From Catenuloplanes indicus (GTDB lineage: Bacteria; Actinomycetota; Actinomycetes; Mycobacteriales; Micromonosporaceae): a DNA stretch of 64,000 nt. How positions within the stretch are numbered: the first letter of the stretch is position 1; every line of letters starts with the position of its first letter. Shown here piece after piece: positions 41,144 through 50,642 of this stretch. The notes below the pieces were generated by a model. The model saw only the letters and a list, made by a program, of their open reading frames with translations. It was not told the origin of the DNA and did not search any database. The stretch covers positions 4,464,001-4,528,000 of the forward strand of contig NZ_JAUSUZ010000001.1 of NCBI RefSeq assembly GCF_030813715.1, read 5' to 3'. The translations under genes and the position numbers were made by a program.

Positions 41144-42301
41144 ATGGCCAAGATCCGCTTCACCCCCGGTCCGGTGGGCGGCGTGCTCGCCACCACGATC
41201 GCGGTCGTCCTACCCGGATTCCTGGTCGGCGGGCTCGCGGTCCAGATCGGTGAGTCCTTCCCGCTGTCACCGGCCCAGCTCGGCATCGCCATCTCCGTCT
41301 ACTTCGGCGTCAGCGCGGTCGCCTCCGTCCCGGCCGGACACCTGGTCGAGCGGTACGGCTCCGGCCCCACCGCCCGCGCCGCGATCCTGCTCTCCGCCGG
41401 GTCGCTGCTCGCGATCGCGCTGCTGGCGAGCTCCGCGCTCACACTCACGCTGCTGCTAGCGGCCGGCGCCGGCGCCAACGCGCTCGGTCAGATCGCCGGC
41501 AACGCCGCCCTGGCCCGGCACGCGCGCCCGGGACGGCAGGGCCTGTCGTTCGGCACCAAGCAGGCCGCGATCCCGCTCTCCACGCTGCTGGCCGGCGCGG
41601 CCGTACCGACCGTAGCGCTGACGCTCGGCTGGCGGTGGGCGTTCGTGCTGGCGGCGCTGCTGGCGCTGAGCGCGCTGCCGGCCGCACCGGCCGCGCCCGC
41701 CGTGCACCGGGACCGGGCCGGCGCGTCCGGCCGGGCCACGGCCGGGCTCGTCGTCGTGGCGGTCGCGGCCACGCTCGCGTCCGGGTCCGCGAACTCGCTC
41801 GGCACGTTCCTGGTCGACGCGACCGTGGCGCGCGGCGTCGACCCCGGCCCGGCCGGGCTCGCGCTCACGCTGGGCGGCGCGGTCTGCGTGGTCGCCCGGG
41901 TGCTCGGCGGCTACCTCGCGGACCGGCTGCCGGACCGGCAGCTCACCGTGATCTCCGCCCAGCTGATCATCGGTGCGGGCGGGCTGGCGCTGCTCACGCG
42001 CGGCGGCGGCCCGGTGCTGATCACCGGCGTGGTACTCGGCTTCGGCCTCGGCTGGGCCTGGCCCGGCCTGATGAACTTCGCGGTGGTGCGCCTGCACCCA
42101 CAGGCACCGGCCGCCGCCACCTCGGTCACCCAGACCGGGGTCTACGCGGGCGGCTGCCTGGGCCCGCTGACGCTCGGATTCGTCGCCACCCACTTCGGAT
42201 ACACCACCATGTGGCTCACGGCCGCCAGCGCCATGCTGGGGGCCGCGCTCTGCATGGCGCTCGGCGCCGCCCTCCTCCGCCGCGCCCACACCGCGACGTG
42301 A
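41144..42301 (+). CDS. Major facilitator superfamily transporter
   Basis: A 385-residue transporter with about twelve spans. The loop 2-3 MFS signature appears as GHLVERYGSGPTARAAILLSAG. A charged central loop (APAVHRDRAGASGRATAG) separates the halves, and the second half repeats the signature as GGYLADRLPDRQLTVISAQ. The closest pattern is the CynX/NimT-like branch, but substrate cannot be read. ATG at 41144 gives a short cytoplasmic N-terminus before the first span (GGVLATTIAVVLPGFLVGG). It is probably under control of the divergent IclR regulator. Confidence 0.88.
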   Translation: MAKIRFTPGPVGGVLATTIAVVLPGFLVGGLAVQIGESFPLSPAQLGIAISVYFGVSAVASVPAGHLVERYGSGPTARAAILLSAGSLLAIALLASSALTLTLLLAAGAGANALGQIAGNAALARHARPGRQGLSFGTKQAAIPLSTLLAGAAVPTVALTLGWRWAFVLAALLALSALPAAPAAPAVHRDRAGASGRATAGLVVVAVAATLASGSANSLGTFLVDATVARGVDPGPAGLALTLGGAVCVVARVLGGYLADRLPDRQLTVISAQLIIGAGGLALLTRGGGPVLITGVVLGFGLGWAWPGLMNFAVVRLHPQAPAAATSVTQTGVYAGGCLGPLTLGFVATHFGYTTMWLTAASAMLGAALCMALGAALLRRAHTAT

Positions 42302-42302
42302 A

Positions 42303-42335
42303 CGAGGCGCCGCCCGCAAACGGGGCGGCGCCTCG
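42303..42335. terminator. Perfect 13-bp hairpin between MFS and lysS
   Basis: CGAGGCGCCGCCC (42303-42315) pairs with GGGCGGCGCCTCG (42323-42335) over a seven-base loop. It lies immediately after the plus-strand MFS stop and 16 bases past the minus-strand lysS stop, so it can serve both. Confidence 0.85.
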
Positions 42336-42351
42336 GACGAACGGCGCCGGA

Positions 42352-44109
42352 TCAGGCGGACAGCAGGCGGCGGACCCGGTCGGCACCGGCCGCGAGCAGC
42401 AGCGTGGGCAGGCGCGGGCCGGTGTCCCGGCCGACCAGCAGGTGGTAGAGCAGCGCGAAGAACGTCCGCTGCGCCACCTTCAGCTCCGGTGTCGGCTTGG
42501 TGTCCGGCGGCAGCCCGGCCAGCACCTTCGGCACGCCGTAGACCAGCGTGGTCAGGCCCTCCAGCGACCAGTGCTCGTCCAGCCCGGCCACCAGCAGCCG
42601 CAGCGACTCCCGCTGCGTGTCGTCCAGGCTCTTGATCAGATCCAGGTCCGGCTCGTCCCGCAGCCGGGTCCGCTGCTCGGCCGGCACCTGGGTGGCCACC
42701 CAGGTGGCCGCGCGGTCGAGCCGCGGCCGCACCTCGGCCAGGCTCCGCACCGGCGACTCCGGGTCCAGGTCGTGCAGGATCCGCAGCATCTGCGTCTCGT
42801 CGCCGGTGGTGATGTCCGCGACGCTGGCCAGCATGCGGTACGCCACCGGCCGCGGCGTGACCGGCAGCGGCCCGGCAGCGGTGGTCGCCGAGCGCGCGTG
42901 CACGGCCGCGTCCACCTCGTTCGCGGTGCCGGCCGCGATCCGCTTCTCCAGCGCGTCCCACTCGTCGTAGAGGCGCTGGATCTCCTGGTCGAACGCGACC
43001 TTGAACGACTGGTTCGGCCGGCGACGCGCGTACAGCCAGCGCAGCAGCGCCGGCTCCATGATCCCCAGCGCGTCGCCCGGCGTCGGCACACCCCCCTTGG
43101 AGCTGGACATCTTCGCCTGCCCGGAGATGCCGACGAACGCGTACATCGGGCCGATCGGCCGCTCGCCGCCGAAGATCTCGGCCACGATCTGCCCGCCGAC
43201 CACGAACGAACTGCCCGGCGACTGGTGGTCCACGCCGGAGGGCTCGAAGACGACACCCTCGTAGGCCCAGCGCATCGGCCAGTCGACCTTCCAGACCAGC
43301 TTGCCGTCCGTGAACTCGTTCAGCAGCACGGTCGCGGTGTGCCCGCAGACGCAGGTGTAGGTCAGTTCGGTGCTCTCGTCGTCGTACGCGACGACGGTGG
43401 TGAAGTCCTTGCCGCAGTCCGCGCAGAACGGCTTGAACGGGTAGTAGCCGCCCGCGGTCGCGCCGTCGTCCTCGTCGGCCGCGCCGGAGCCCTCGGCGGC
43501 CTCCGCGGCGGCGGCCTCGTCGGCCTCGTCCAGCTTCGGCCCCTGCTGCTTCGGGCCCTTCTTCGGCGCGGCGGCGTCGCGGTCCTTGGTCCGATAGCGG
43601 TCCAGGATCGCGTCGATCCGGCCGCGCTCCCGCATCGCCAGCAGGACCTGATCACGGTACGCGCCGGAGGTGTACATCTCGGTCTGGCTGATGCCGCGGT
43701 ACTCCACGCCCAGCTCCGCCAGCGACTCGATCATCGCGGCCTTGAAGTGGGCGGCCCAGCTGGAGTGCTCGCTGCCGGGCGGCGCCGGGACACGGGTCAG
43801 CGGCTTGCCGATGTGCGCCTGCCAGGCCGGGTCCTCGGGGTCGATGCCGGCGATCCCCTTCGGCACCTTCCGGTACCGGTCGAAGTCGTCCCAGGAGATG
43901 ATGTGCACGACGTCGTGGCCGCGCCGGCGGATCTCGTCCGCGACCAGGTGCGGCGTCATCACCTCGCGCAGGTTGCCGAGGTGGATCGGGCCGGACGGGC
44001 TGAGCCCGCTCGCACAGACGATCGGCTTGCCCGGCGCACGGCGCTCCGCTTCCGCGATCACCTCGTCCGCGAACCGATTGACCCAGTCAACATCGCTGCC
44101 AGCAGCCAC
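42352..44109 (-). CDS. lysS: Lysyl-tRNA synthetase, class I (archaeal type)
   Basis: Charges tRNA-Lys with lysine. At 585 residues it is of the class I (Rossmann) form found in archaea and some bacteria, not the usual class II LysRS. The HIGH equivalent is GPIHLGN at 40-46 and KMSSSKG is at about 333-339. A zinc-ribbon-like pair occurs (FCADCG and CVCG), and an alpha-helical anticodon domain ends the protein. Residues about 165-215 form a Lys/Gln- then Ala/Glu/Asp-rich low-complexity insert before GGYYPFKPFC. GTG at 44109 has GGGAGG 12 bases upstream. It is a single gene, with its own terminator downstream. Confidence 0.95.
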   Translation of the reverse strand: MAAGSDVDWVNRFADEVIAEAERRAPGKPIVCASGLSPSGPIHLGNLREVMTPHLVADEIRRRGHDVVHIISWDDFDRYRKVPKGIAGIDPEDPAWQAHIGKPLTRVPAPPGSEHSSWAAHFKAAMIESLAELGVEYRGISQTEMYTSGAYRDQVLLAMRERGRIDAILDRYRTKDRDAAAPKKGPKQQGPKLDEADEAAAAEAAEGSGAADEDDGATAGGYYPFKPFCADCGKDFTTVVAYDDESTELTYTCVCGHTATVLLNEFTDGKLVWKVDWPMRWAYEGVVFEPSGVDHQSPGSSFVVGGQIVAEIFGGERPIGPMYAFVGISGQAKMSSSKGGVPTPGDALGIMEPALLRWLYARRRPNQSFKVAFDQEIQRLYDEWDALEKRIAAGTANEVDAAVHARSATTAAGPLPVTPRPVAYRMLASVADITTGDETQMLRILHDLDPESPVRSLAEVRPRLDRAATWVATQVPAEQRTRLRDEPDLDLIKSLDDTQRESLRLLVAGLDEHWSLEGLTTLVYGVPKVLAGLPPDTKPTPELKVAQRTFFALLYHLLVGRDTGPRLPTLLLAAGADRVRRLLSA

Positions 44110-44219
44110 GACCTGTTACACCCTCCCGGAGAACCGACACCGCCATTGTCCCCGATCACATCGCCCGGCCCGCAGCTGGGCGACGCCGGGCGGGGTTTCG
44201 GTGACCAACGACGACACCG

Positions 44220-44273
44220 CCGGCCCGCGGGAGCATGCGGGCCGGGCCACGCCGGAAGCGGGAATATCCGCTT
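44220..44273 (-). terminator. Tandem hairpins ending the nuo/polyprenyl synthase operon
   Basis: AAGCGG (44256-44261) pairs with CCGCTT (44268-44273). Beyond it, CCGGCCCGC (44220-44228) pairs with GCGGGCCGG (44237-44245). Both lie within 65 bases after the minus-strand stop at 44283. Confidence 0.65.
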
Positions 44274-44282
44274 TGAAGGCTT

Positions 44283-45302
44283 TTAAGAGGTTCTGTCGGA
44301 GATGAAGTCGCAGAGGCCCTCGAGCGTGCGGCGCGTCGGGCCGTCCGGCAGCACCGCTATCCGGCTGCGGGCCTCCTCCGCGTACGAGCGGACCGTCTCC
44401 CGGGCGCGTTTCATCGCCGGTGACTCGCGCAGCAGGCCGAGCGCCTCCGCGTGCAGCGCGTCGTCGACCAGCGGGCCCATGGACAGCAGCTCGCGCAGCC
44501 GGACCGAGGCGGCGTCCGCGTCGTCCGAGGCGAGCGCGTAGAGCACCGGCAGCGTCGGTACGCCCTCACGGAGGTCGGTGCCGGGCGTCTTGCCGGACTG
44601 GATCGACTCGGACGCGATGTCCAGCAGGTCGTCGGAGAGCTGGAACGCGATGCCCATCGATATCCCGTACCCGGCGAGCGCGTCGACCTGGTCGGCCGGT
44701 GCACCGGCGAAGAGACCCCCGAACCGGGCGGACGTGGCGATCAGCGAGGCGGTCTTGTCCTCGATGACCTTCAGGTGGTGCGCGATCGGGTCGCCGTCGC
44801 GCGGACCCACGGTCTCGGCCAGCTGGCCCTGCACCAGCTGCGAGAACGTGCGCGCCTGCAGCCGAACCGCCTCGGTGCCGAGATCGGCCGATATGTCCGC
44901 GGCGCGGGCGAACAGGTAGTCGCCGACCAGGATCGCGACCGAGTTCGTCCAGCGGCTGTTGGCGCTGGGCGCACCCCGCCGGACGGCGGCCTCGTCCATG
45001 ACGTCGTCGTGGTAGAGCGTGGCGAGGTGGGTCATCTCCATGACCACCGCGGCCTGGGTCACGCGCGACTCGGTCGGGTCGCCGAGGTGGGCGCCGACCG
45101 CGACCAGCAGCGGCCGGAAGCGCTTGCCGCCGGCCGAGACGAGGTGCATCGACGCCTCGCGGACCAGCGGATCCGCACTGTCGACGCTGTCCCGGAGACT
45201 GGCCTCGACCTCCTCGAGGATCGCCGACACCGACGCCTCGATGGCGGGGTCGACGAAGTCGATCCCGCTCGCATGCTCTGCACCTGGGGTAAGGCCTGCC
45301 AC
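44283..45302 (-). CDS. Long-chain polyprenyl diphosphate synthase
   Basis: A 339-residue trans-isoprenyl diphosphate synthase. Motifs are in order: GGKRFRPLL, first Asp-rich motif DDVMDEAAVRRGAP (about residues 98-111), KTASLIATSARFG, and second Asp-rich motif DDLLDIASES. It condenses isopentenyl diphosphate onto allylic primers; product length is not obvious, but its place at the end of the nuo operon and near menG/menJ suggests the menaquinone side chain. GTG at 45302 was chosen; the longest frame (45350) adds 16 residues. It starts 52 bases after nuoN on the same strand. Confidence 0.92.
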   Translation of the reverse strand: MAGLTPGAEHASGIDFVDPAIEASVSAILEEVEASLRDSVDSADPLVREASMHLVSAGGKRFRPLLVAVGAHLGDPTESRVTQAAVVMEMTHLATLYHDDVMDEAAVRRGAPSANSRWTNSVAILVGDYLFARAADISADLGTEAVRLQARTFSQLVQGQLAETVGPRDGDPIAHHLKVIEDKTASLIATSARFGGLFAGAPADQVDALAGYGISMGIAFQLSDDLLDIASESIQSGKTPGTDLREGVPTLPVLYALASDDADAASVRLRELLSMGPLVDDALHAEALGLLRESPAMKRARETVRSYAEEARSRIAVLPDGPTRRTLEGLCDFISDRTS

Positions 45303-45354
45303 GACTCTACGATGCCATATGCGTGGCAGGCCAGCCCTGTGGGGGAACACGGCG

Positions 45355-46887
45355 CTACTGGACGAACTCGGCGGCGCCGCTGGTCAGGTCCAGGAGCAGG
45401 GACGGGGCCACGCCGAGGAGCAGCGTCATCGCCACGCCGATGGTCAGCGCGGCCGTGGTGAACACGCCGGGGACGGAGACGGTCGGCGTGGCCTCGCTCG
45501 GGTCGGAGAGCCACATCATGACCACGACCCGCAGGTACGGGAACGCGAGCACGATGCTGCTGATCACGCCGGCGATCACCAGCCAGGTCTGCCCACCCTC
45601 GATCGCGGCTCCGAAGACCGCGAACTTGCTGATGAACCCGCTGGTCATCGGGATTCCGGCGAACGCCAGCAGGATGAACGTGAACAGCCCGGCGATCAGC
45701 GGCGACCGGCGGCCGAGCCCGGCCCAGCGGGACAGGTGACCGGCCTCGCCGTCCGCGTCCCGGACCAGCATCACCACGGCGAACGCGCCGATCACCGTGA
45801 ACCCGTACGCGACCAGGTAGAACATGGTGCTGGCGAGCCCGGCCTCACCGCTGGCCAGCACGCCGACCAGCAGATATCCGGCGTTCGCGATGGACGAGTA
45901 GGCCAGCAGCCGCTTGATGTCGGTCTGGGTCACGGCCAGCACCGCACCAATGATCATGGTGAGCACCGCGACGACGCCCAGGATCGGCGTGAAGTCCCAG
46001 CTCAGGCCGTTGAAGCCGACGTAGAGCACGCGCAGCAGCGCGCCGAACGCGGCAACCTTGGTGCACGCGGCCATGAACGCGGTGACCGGTGTCGGCGCGC
46101 CCTGGTAGACGTCCGGCGTCCAGACGTGGAACGGCACCGCCGCGGTCTTGAACAGCAGGCCGATGGAGAGCATCGCCAGGCCCGCATAGAGCAGCAGCGG
46201 GTCGCGGTCGGACTCGGCGGCCGCGGCACGGACGCTGCCGAGGTCGACCGCGCCGGCGAAGCCATAGATGAGCGCCACGCCGAACAGGAAGAACGCGGAC
46301 GCGTACGACCCGAGCAGGAAGTACTTCAGCGCGGCCTCCTGGCTGAGCAGCCGCCGGCGACGGGCGAGCGCGCAGAGCAGGTAGAGCGGCAGCGAGAAGA
46401 CCTCGAGCGCGATGAACATGGTGAGCAGGTCGTTCGCGGCGACGAAGAGCAGCATGCCGGCGATCGCGAAGAGCGAGATCGGGTAGACCTCGGTCAGGCC
46501 GGGCGTGCGGGCCGCCTGCCGGACGTCCGCGTCGGAGCCGACCGTGATCGCGGCCTGCGGCACGAACGCGCCACCGGCCTCCAGCTTCCGCTCGCCCATC
46601 AGCAGCAGCGACACCAGCGCGAGCGCCAGGATCGCGCCCTGGAGGAATACCGCTGGGCCGTCGATGGCAACCGCACCGGCGGCCGTGGTGACCCGGGTGG
46701 ACGCCTGGGTGATCACCATGGCGAGGCCGGCGACCGTGGCCAGCAGCGCCAGGCTCAGCTGCACCGCGTGCCGGGCCCGCCGGGGCACGAACGCCTCGGT
46801 GACCACGCCGAGGCAGGCCGCGCCGAACAGGATGAGGATCGGCGCGACGGCCGCGTAGTCGATGGAGGGTGCCTTGAGTTCGTCCAT
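45355..46887 (-). CDS. nuoN: NADH-quinone oxidoreductase subunit N
   Basis: Antiporter-like proton-pumping subunit of complex I, 510 residues with about 14 spans. Conserved landmarks include FIALEVFSLPLYLLCALAR, EAALKYFLLGSYASAFFLFG, FHVWTPDVYQGAPTPVTAFMA and TDIKRLLAYSSIANAGY (discontinuous helix and lysines). A polar insert, SDADVRQAARTPGLTEV, lies before the fourth or fifth span. ATG at 46887 starts two bases after the nuoM stop. It is the last nuo gene, followed by the polyprenyl synthase. Confidence 0.96.
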   Translation of the reverse strand: MDELKAPSIDYAAVAPILILFGAACLGVVTEAFVPRRARHAVQLSLALLATVAGLAMVITQASTRVTTAAGAVAIDGPAVFLQGAILALALVSLLLMGERKLEAGGAFVPQAAITVGSDADVRQAARTPGLTEVYPISLFAIAGMLLFVAANDLLTMFIALEVFSLPLYLLCALARRRRLLSQEAALKYFLLGSYASAFFLFGVALIYGFAGAVDLGSVRAAAAESDRDPLLLYAGLAMLSIGLLFKTAAVPFHVWTPDVYQGAPTPVTAFMAACTKVAAFGALLRVLYVGFNGLSWDFTPILGVVAVLTMIIGAVLAVTQTDIKRLLAYSSIANAGYLLVGVLASGEAGLASTMFYLVAYGFTVIGAFAVVMLVRDADGEAGHLSRWAGLGRRSPLIAGLFTFILLAFAGIPMTSGFISKFAVFGAAIEGGQTWLVIAGVISSIVLAFPYLRVVVMMWLSDPSEATPTVSVPGVFTTAALTIGVAMTLLLGVAPSLLLDLTSGAAEFVQ

Positions 46888-46889
46888 GG

Positions 46890-48416
46890 TCACTTCGCCG
46901 CCTCGGTGATCGCCGTGGGTGCGGGGTCCGTCGCGCCGACGTCCTGCATGGTGGCCTGCACGGCCGGGTTGATGACGTCGGTGATCGGCTTCGGGTAGAA
47001 GCCGAACACGATGATCATCGCGATCAGCGGCGCGACCACGACCTTCTCGCGCAGCGTGATGTCCCGCCGCATGCCCTCGACCTCGGCCAGCGCCGGGTTC
47101 GGGGTGCCCTGCACGGTGCGCTGGACCATCCAGAGCACGTACGCGGCCGCGAGCACGATGCCGAGCGTCGCGATGATCGCGATCGGCTTGTTCACCGTGA
47201 ACGTGCCGATCAGCACCAGGAACTCGGAGACGAACGGCGCGGTGCCGGGCATGGCCAGCGACGCCAGACCGGCGAAGAACAGCACGCCGGCCAGCAGCGG
47301 CACGTACTTCCCGGCGCCGCCGAAGTCGCTGATCAGCGCGGAGCCGCGCCGGGCCACGAGCATGCCGACGACCAGGAACAGCAGGCCGGTGGCGAGGCCG
47401 TGGTTGACCATGTAGAGCACCGCGCCGGTGCCGGCCTGAGTGGTGAACGCGAAGATGCCGACGCCGATGAAGCCGAAGTGCGCGATCGACGTGTACGACA
47501 CCAGCCGCTTGAGGTCGTTCTGCCCGACCGCGAGCAGCGCCGCGTAGATGATGCCGATCACGCCGAGCACCAGTGCGAGCGGCGCGAAGTAGCGGGACGC
47601 GTCCGGGAAGAGCGGCAGGCAGTAACGCAGGATGCCGAACGTGCCGACCTTGTCGAGTATCCCGACCAGCAGCGCGCCCGCACCGGCCGGTGCCACGCCA
47701 CCGGCGTCCGGCAGCCAGGTGTGGAACGGGAAGAACGGCGCCTTGATCGCGAACGCGAGGAAGAAGCCGAGGAACAGCCAGCGCTCGGTCCCGGCCGACA
47801 TGTCGATCTGGGTCAGTGCCGCCCAGTCGAACGTCTTGCCGCCGGCCACCCACAGCCCGATCACGGCGGCGAGCATGAACAAGCCGCCGACCAGCGAGTA
47901 AAGGAAGAACTTGACCGCCGCGTACTGCCGCTTGGCGCCGCCGTAGGAGCCGATGAGGAAGTACATCGGCACCAGCATGACCTCGAAGAAGACGTAGAAG
48001 AGGAAGACGTCGGCGGCCGCGAAGACGCCGATCATCGTCGACTCCAGCGCCAGCAGCAGCGCGAAGTAGACCGGCACCGACCGTCCGCTGGCGTCCGCCT
48101 CGTGCCAGGCCGCCAGGATGACGATCGGCACCAGCACCGCGATCAGCATCAGCATGACGAGCGCGATGCCGTCCACCGCGAACGTGAAGTTCACGCCCCA
48201 GCCGGGGATCCACGGGTACGACTCGCGCAGCTGGAGCCGCTCGCCACCGGCGTCGAACGCCAGCCAGAGCGCCACGGTCAGCGCCAGGATGCCGAGCGAC
48301 CAGGCGAGCGTGAGCCACTTGGCCAGTTCGGGCCGGCTGCGTGGCAGGAACGCCACGACCAGCGCGCCGACCAGCGGCGCCACGGTCAGCACCGACAGGT
48401 AGGGAAAGGAGCTCAC
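46890..48416 (-). CDS. nuoM: NADH-quinone oxidoreductase subunit M
   Basis: Antiporter-like proton-pumping subunit, 508 residues and about 14 spans. It has LFYVFFEVMLVPMYFLIGSYG with the conserved Glu of helix 5, FHTWLPDA in the broken helix 7, and QNDLKRLVSYTSIAHFGFIGVG. The C-terminal tail is unusually polar (DVGATDPAPTAITEAAK). GTG at 48416 overlaps the nuoL stop as GTGA, which fixes the start; the longer frame upstream is a shadow of nuoL. Confidence 0.96.
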   Translation of the reverse strand: MSSFPYLSVLTVAPLVGALVVAFLPRSRPELAKWLTLAWSLGILALTVALWLAFDAGGERLQLRESYPWIPGWGVNFTFAVDGIALVMLMLIAVLVPIVILAAWHEADASGRSVPVYFALLLALESTMIGVFAAADVFLFYVFFEVMLVPMYFLIGSYGGAKRQYAAVKFFLYSLVGGLFMLAAVIGLWVAGGKTFDWAALTQIDMSAGTERWLFLGFFLAFAIKAPFFPFHTWLPDAGGVAPAGAGALLVGILDKVGTFGILRYCLPLFPDASRYFAPLALVLGVIGIIYAALLAVGQNDLKRLVSYTSIAHFGFIGVGIFAFTTQAGTGAVLYMVNHGLATGLLFLVVGMLVARRGSALISDFGGAGKYVPLLAGVLFFAGLASLAMPGTAPFVSEFLVLIGTFTVNKPIAIIATLGIVLAAAYVLWMVQRTVQGTPNPALAEVEGMRRDITLREKVVVAPLIAMIIVFGFYPKPITDVINPAVQATMQDVGATDPAPTAITEAAK

Positions 48417-50332
48417 ACCAACCACCCCAACTGCAGCGCGACGAACGCCGCCGTGACCACCAGCGCGCCGGTGAGGATCGACATGGCATAGGAGCGGACG
48501 AAGCCGGTCTGCATCCGCCGCAACCGGCTGGATCCGCCGCCGACCGCGGCCGCGAGCCCGTTGACCACGCCGTCGACGCCTCGGTTGTCGAGGAACACCA
48601 GCGCACGGGTCAGGTACAGGCCGGGACGCTCGAACACCCACTCGTTGAACGTGTCCGCGTAGAGGTTCCGGCGGGCCGCGGTGACGAGCACGCCCGCGGG
48701 CTCCTCCCGCTCGGCCGTGCCGTTACGGAACAGCATCCAGGCGAGGCCGGCGCCGAGCACGGTGACGCCGAGCGACAGGATCGTGATGACCGTGTGCGAC
48801 AGGACCGCGTGGTGCTCGCCCTCGTGCGTGCCGAGCGTCGGGGTGAGCCAGTCCGGCACGCTCGTGGAGAGCAGGAAACCGGACGCGACCGAGCCGACCG
48901 CCAGCAGGATCAGCGGGACCGTCATCAGCGCGGGCGACTCGTGCGGGTGCACGTCATCCGTCCAGCGCTTCGGGCCGTGGAAGGTCAGCACGAACAGCCG
49001 CGTCATGTAGAACGCGGTCAGCCCGGCACCGAGCAGCGCGGCGCCGCCGAAGAGCCAGGCGGTCCAGTCCTCCCGTTCGAACGCGGCCGCGATGATCGGC
49101 TCCTTGGAGAAGAAGCCGGAGAACGGGAACATGCCGATGATCGCGAGCCAGCCCAGGCCGAACGTGGCCCAGGTGATCCGCATGTGCTTGGCCAGCCCGC
49201 CGAACCGCCGGATGTCGGTCTGGTCGTTCATCCCGTGCATCACCGAGCCGGCGCCGAGGAACAGGCCCGCCTTGAAGAAGCCGTGCGCCAGCAGATGCAC
49301 GATGGCCAGCGCGTACGCCCCGCCGCCGAGCCCGACGCCAAGGAACATGTAGCCGATCTGCGAGACCGTCGACCAGGCCAGCACGCGCTTGATGTCGTCC
49401 TTGGCGCAGCCGATGATGCAGCCGATCACCAACGTCAGCGCGCCGATCGCGACCACCGTGGTCTGCAGCGTGGTGTTCGCGGAGAAGACCGGGTTGGAGC
49501 GGGCGATCAGGTAGACGCCCGCGGTGACCATGGTGGCCGCGTGGATGAGCGCGGAGACCGGGGTCGGGCCCTCCATCGCGTCCGGCAACCACGCCTGCAG
49601 CGGGAACTGGCCGGACTTGCCGGTCGCGCCGAGCAGCAGCAGGAGGCCGATGGCCAGCACCAGGCCGGCGCTCAACGCGCCGACGTTGCTGAAGACCTCG
49701 TCGTACTGCGTGGTGCCGAGCGTGGCGAACATCAGGAAGATGGCGATCGCGAAGCCGGCGTCGCCGACCCGGTTCATCAGGAATGCCTTCTTGCCCGCGG
49801 TCGCGGCGGCCGGCCTGGTGTACCAGAACGAGATCAGCAGGTACGACGCGAGACCGACGCCCTCCCAGCCGACGTAGAGCATCACGTAGTTGTTGCCGAG
49901 CACCAGCAGCAGCATGGCCGCGACGAAGAGGTTGAAGTAGCCGAAGAACCGGCGACGCCCCTCGTCGTGACGCATGTACTCCACCGCGTACAGGTGGATC
50001 AGCGAGCCGACGCCGGTGATCAGCAGCACGAACACCGCGGAGAGCGGGTCGTACAGCAGGCCGAAGTCGACCTGGAACGCGAAGACGTCGATGAACTGCC
50101 ACAGCGACAGCTCGACGGATTTGTTCTCCAGCCCGCTGAGCTGGGCGAAGAGGGTCAGCCCGAGGACGAACGACGCCGCCGGGGCCAGCACGCCGAGCCA
50201 GTGACCCCAGCGGTCGGCGCGGCGGCCGAGCAGCAGGAGCAGCGCGGCGCTGGCCAGCGGGATCGCCACCAGTAGCCACATCTGCCCCAGCAGTCCCGTG
50301 GCCTGGGCGTACTCCACCGTGTGTTGTTCCAC
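48413..50332 (-). CDS. nuoL: NADH-quinone oxidoreductase subunit L
   Basis: The distal pump subunit of complex I, 639 residues, with the long lateral helix near the C-terminus. Landmarks are GWEGVGLASYLLISFWY, MNRVGDAGF, QFPLQAWLPDAMEGPTPVSALIHAATMVTAG and CAKDDIKRVLAWSTVSQIGYM. ETFNEW-like DTFNEWVFERP precedes the lateral-helix end. GTG at 50332 has AGGGG upstream and begins ten bases after nuoK; a second GTG five codons later is possible. Confidence 0.96.
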   Translation of the reverse strand: MEQHTVEYAQATGLLGQMWLLVAIPLASAALLLLLGRRADRWGHWLGVLAPAASFVLGLTLFAQLSGLENKSVELSLWQFIDVFAFQVDFGLLYDPLSAVFVLLITGVGSLIHLYAVEYMRHDEGRRRFFGYFNLFVAAMLLLVLGNNYVMLYVGWEGVGLASYLLISFWYTRPAAATAGKKAFLMNRVGDAGFAIAIFLMFATLGTTQYDEVFSNVGALSAGLVLAIGLLLLLGATGKSGQFPLQAWLPDAMEGPTPVSALIHAATMVTAGVYLIARSNPVFSANTTLQTTVVAIGALTLVIGCIIGCAKDDIKRVLAWSTVSQIGYMFLGVGLGGGAYALAIVHLLAHGFFKAGLFLGAGSVMHGMNDQTDIRRFGGLAKHMRITWATFGLGWLAIIGMFPFSGFFSKEPIIAAAFEREDWTAWLFGGAALLGAGLTAFYMTRLFVLTFHGPKRWTDDVHPHESPALMTVPLILLAVGSVASGFLLSTSVPDWLTPTLGTHEGEHHAVLSHTVITILSLGVTVLGAGLAWMLFRNGTAEREEPAGVLVTAARRNLYADTFNEWVFERPGLYLTRALVFLDNRGVDGVVNGLAAAVGGGSSRLRRMQTGFVRSYAMSILTGALVVTAAFVALQLGWLV

Positions 50333-50342
50333 AGTCGGCCCC

Positions 50343-50642
50343 TTAGTACTTCAGGAGGTTGGCGTCGTCGACGCTCGCGGAACGCCGGGTCCGGAAGATC
50401 GACATGATGATCGCCAGGCCGACCACCACCTCGGCGGCCGCGACGACCATGACGAAGAACGCCATGATCTGGCCGTCGAGGTTTCCGTTGATCCGGCTGA
50501 AGGTGACCAGCGCGAGATTCGCGGCGTTGAGCATCAGCTCGATGCACATGAACAGCACGATCGCGTTGCGGCGGATCAGCACGCCGGACGCGCCGATCGT
50601 GAACAGGATCGCGGACAGCACGATGTAGGCGGAGGGTGACAT
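50343..50642 (-). CDS. nuoK: NADH-quinone oxidoreductase subunit K
   Basis: A 99-residue, three-span membrane subunit. [21 protein letters not shown] carries the conserved membrane Glu of helix 2, and [19 protein letters not shown] the Glu of helix 3; both are part of the proton path. The ATG at 50642 directly abuts the nuoJ TAG stop. The C-terminal [16 protein letters not shown] is typical of actinobacterial NuoK. Confidence 0.96.
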   Translation of the reverse strand: MSPSAYIVLSAILFTIGASGVLIRRNAIVLFMCIELMLNAANLALVTFSRINGNLDGQIMAFFVMVVAAAEVVVGLAIIMSIFRTRRSASVDDANLLKY

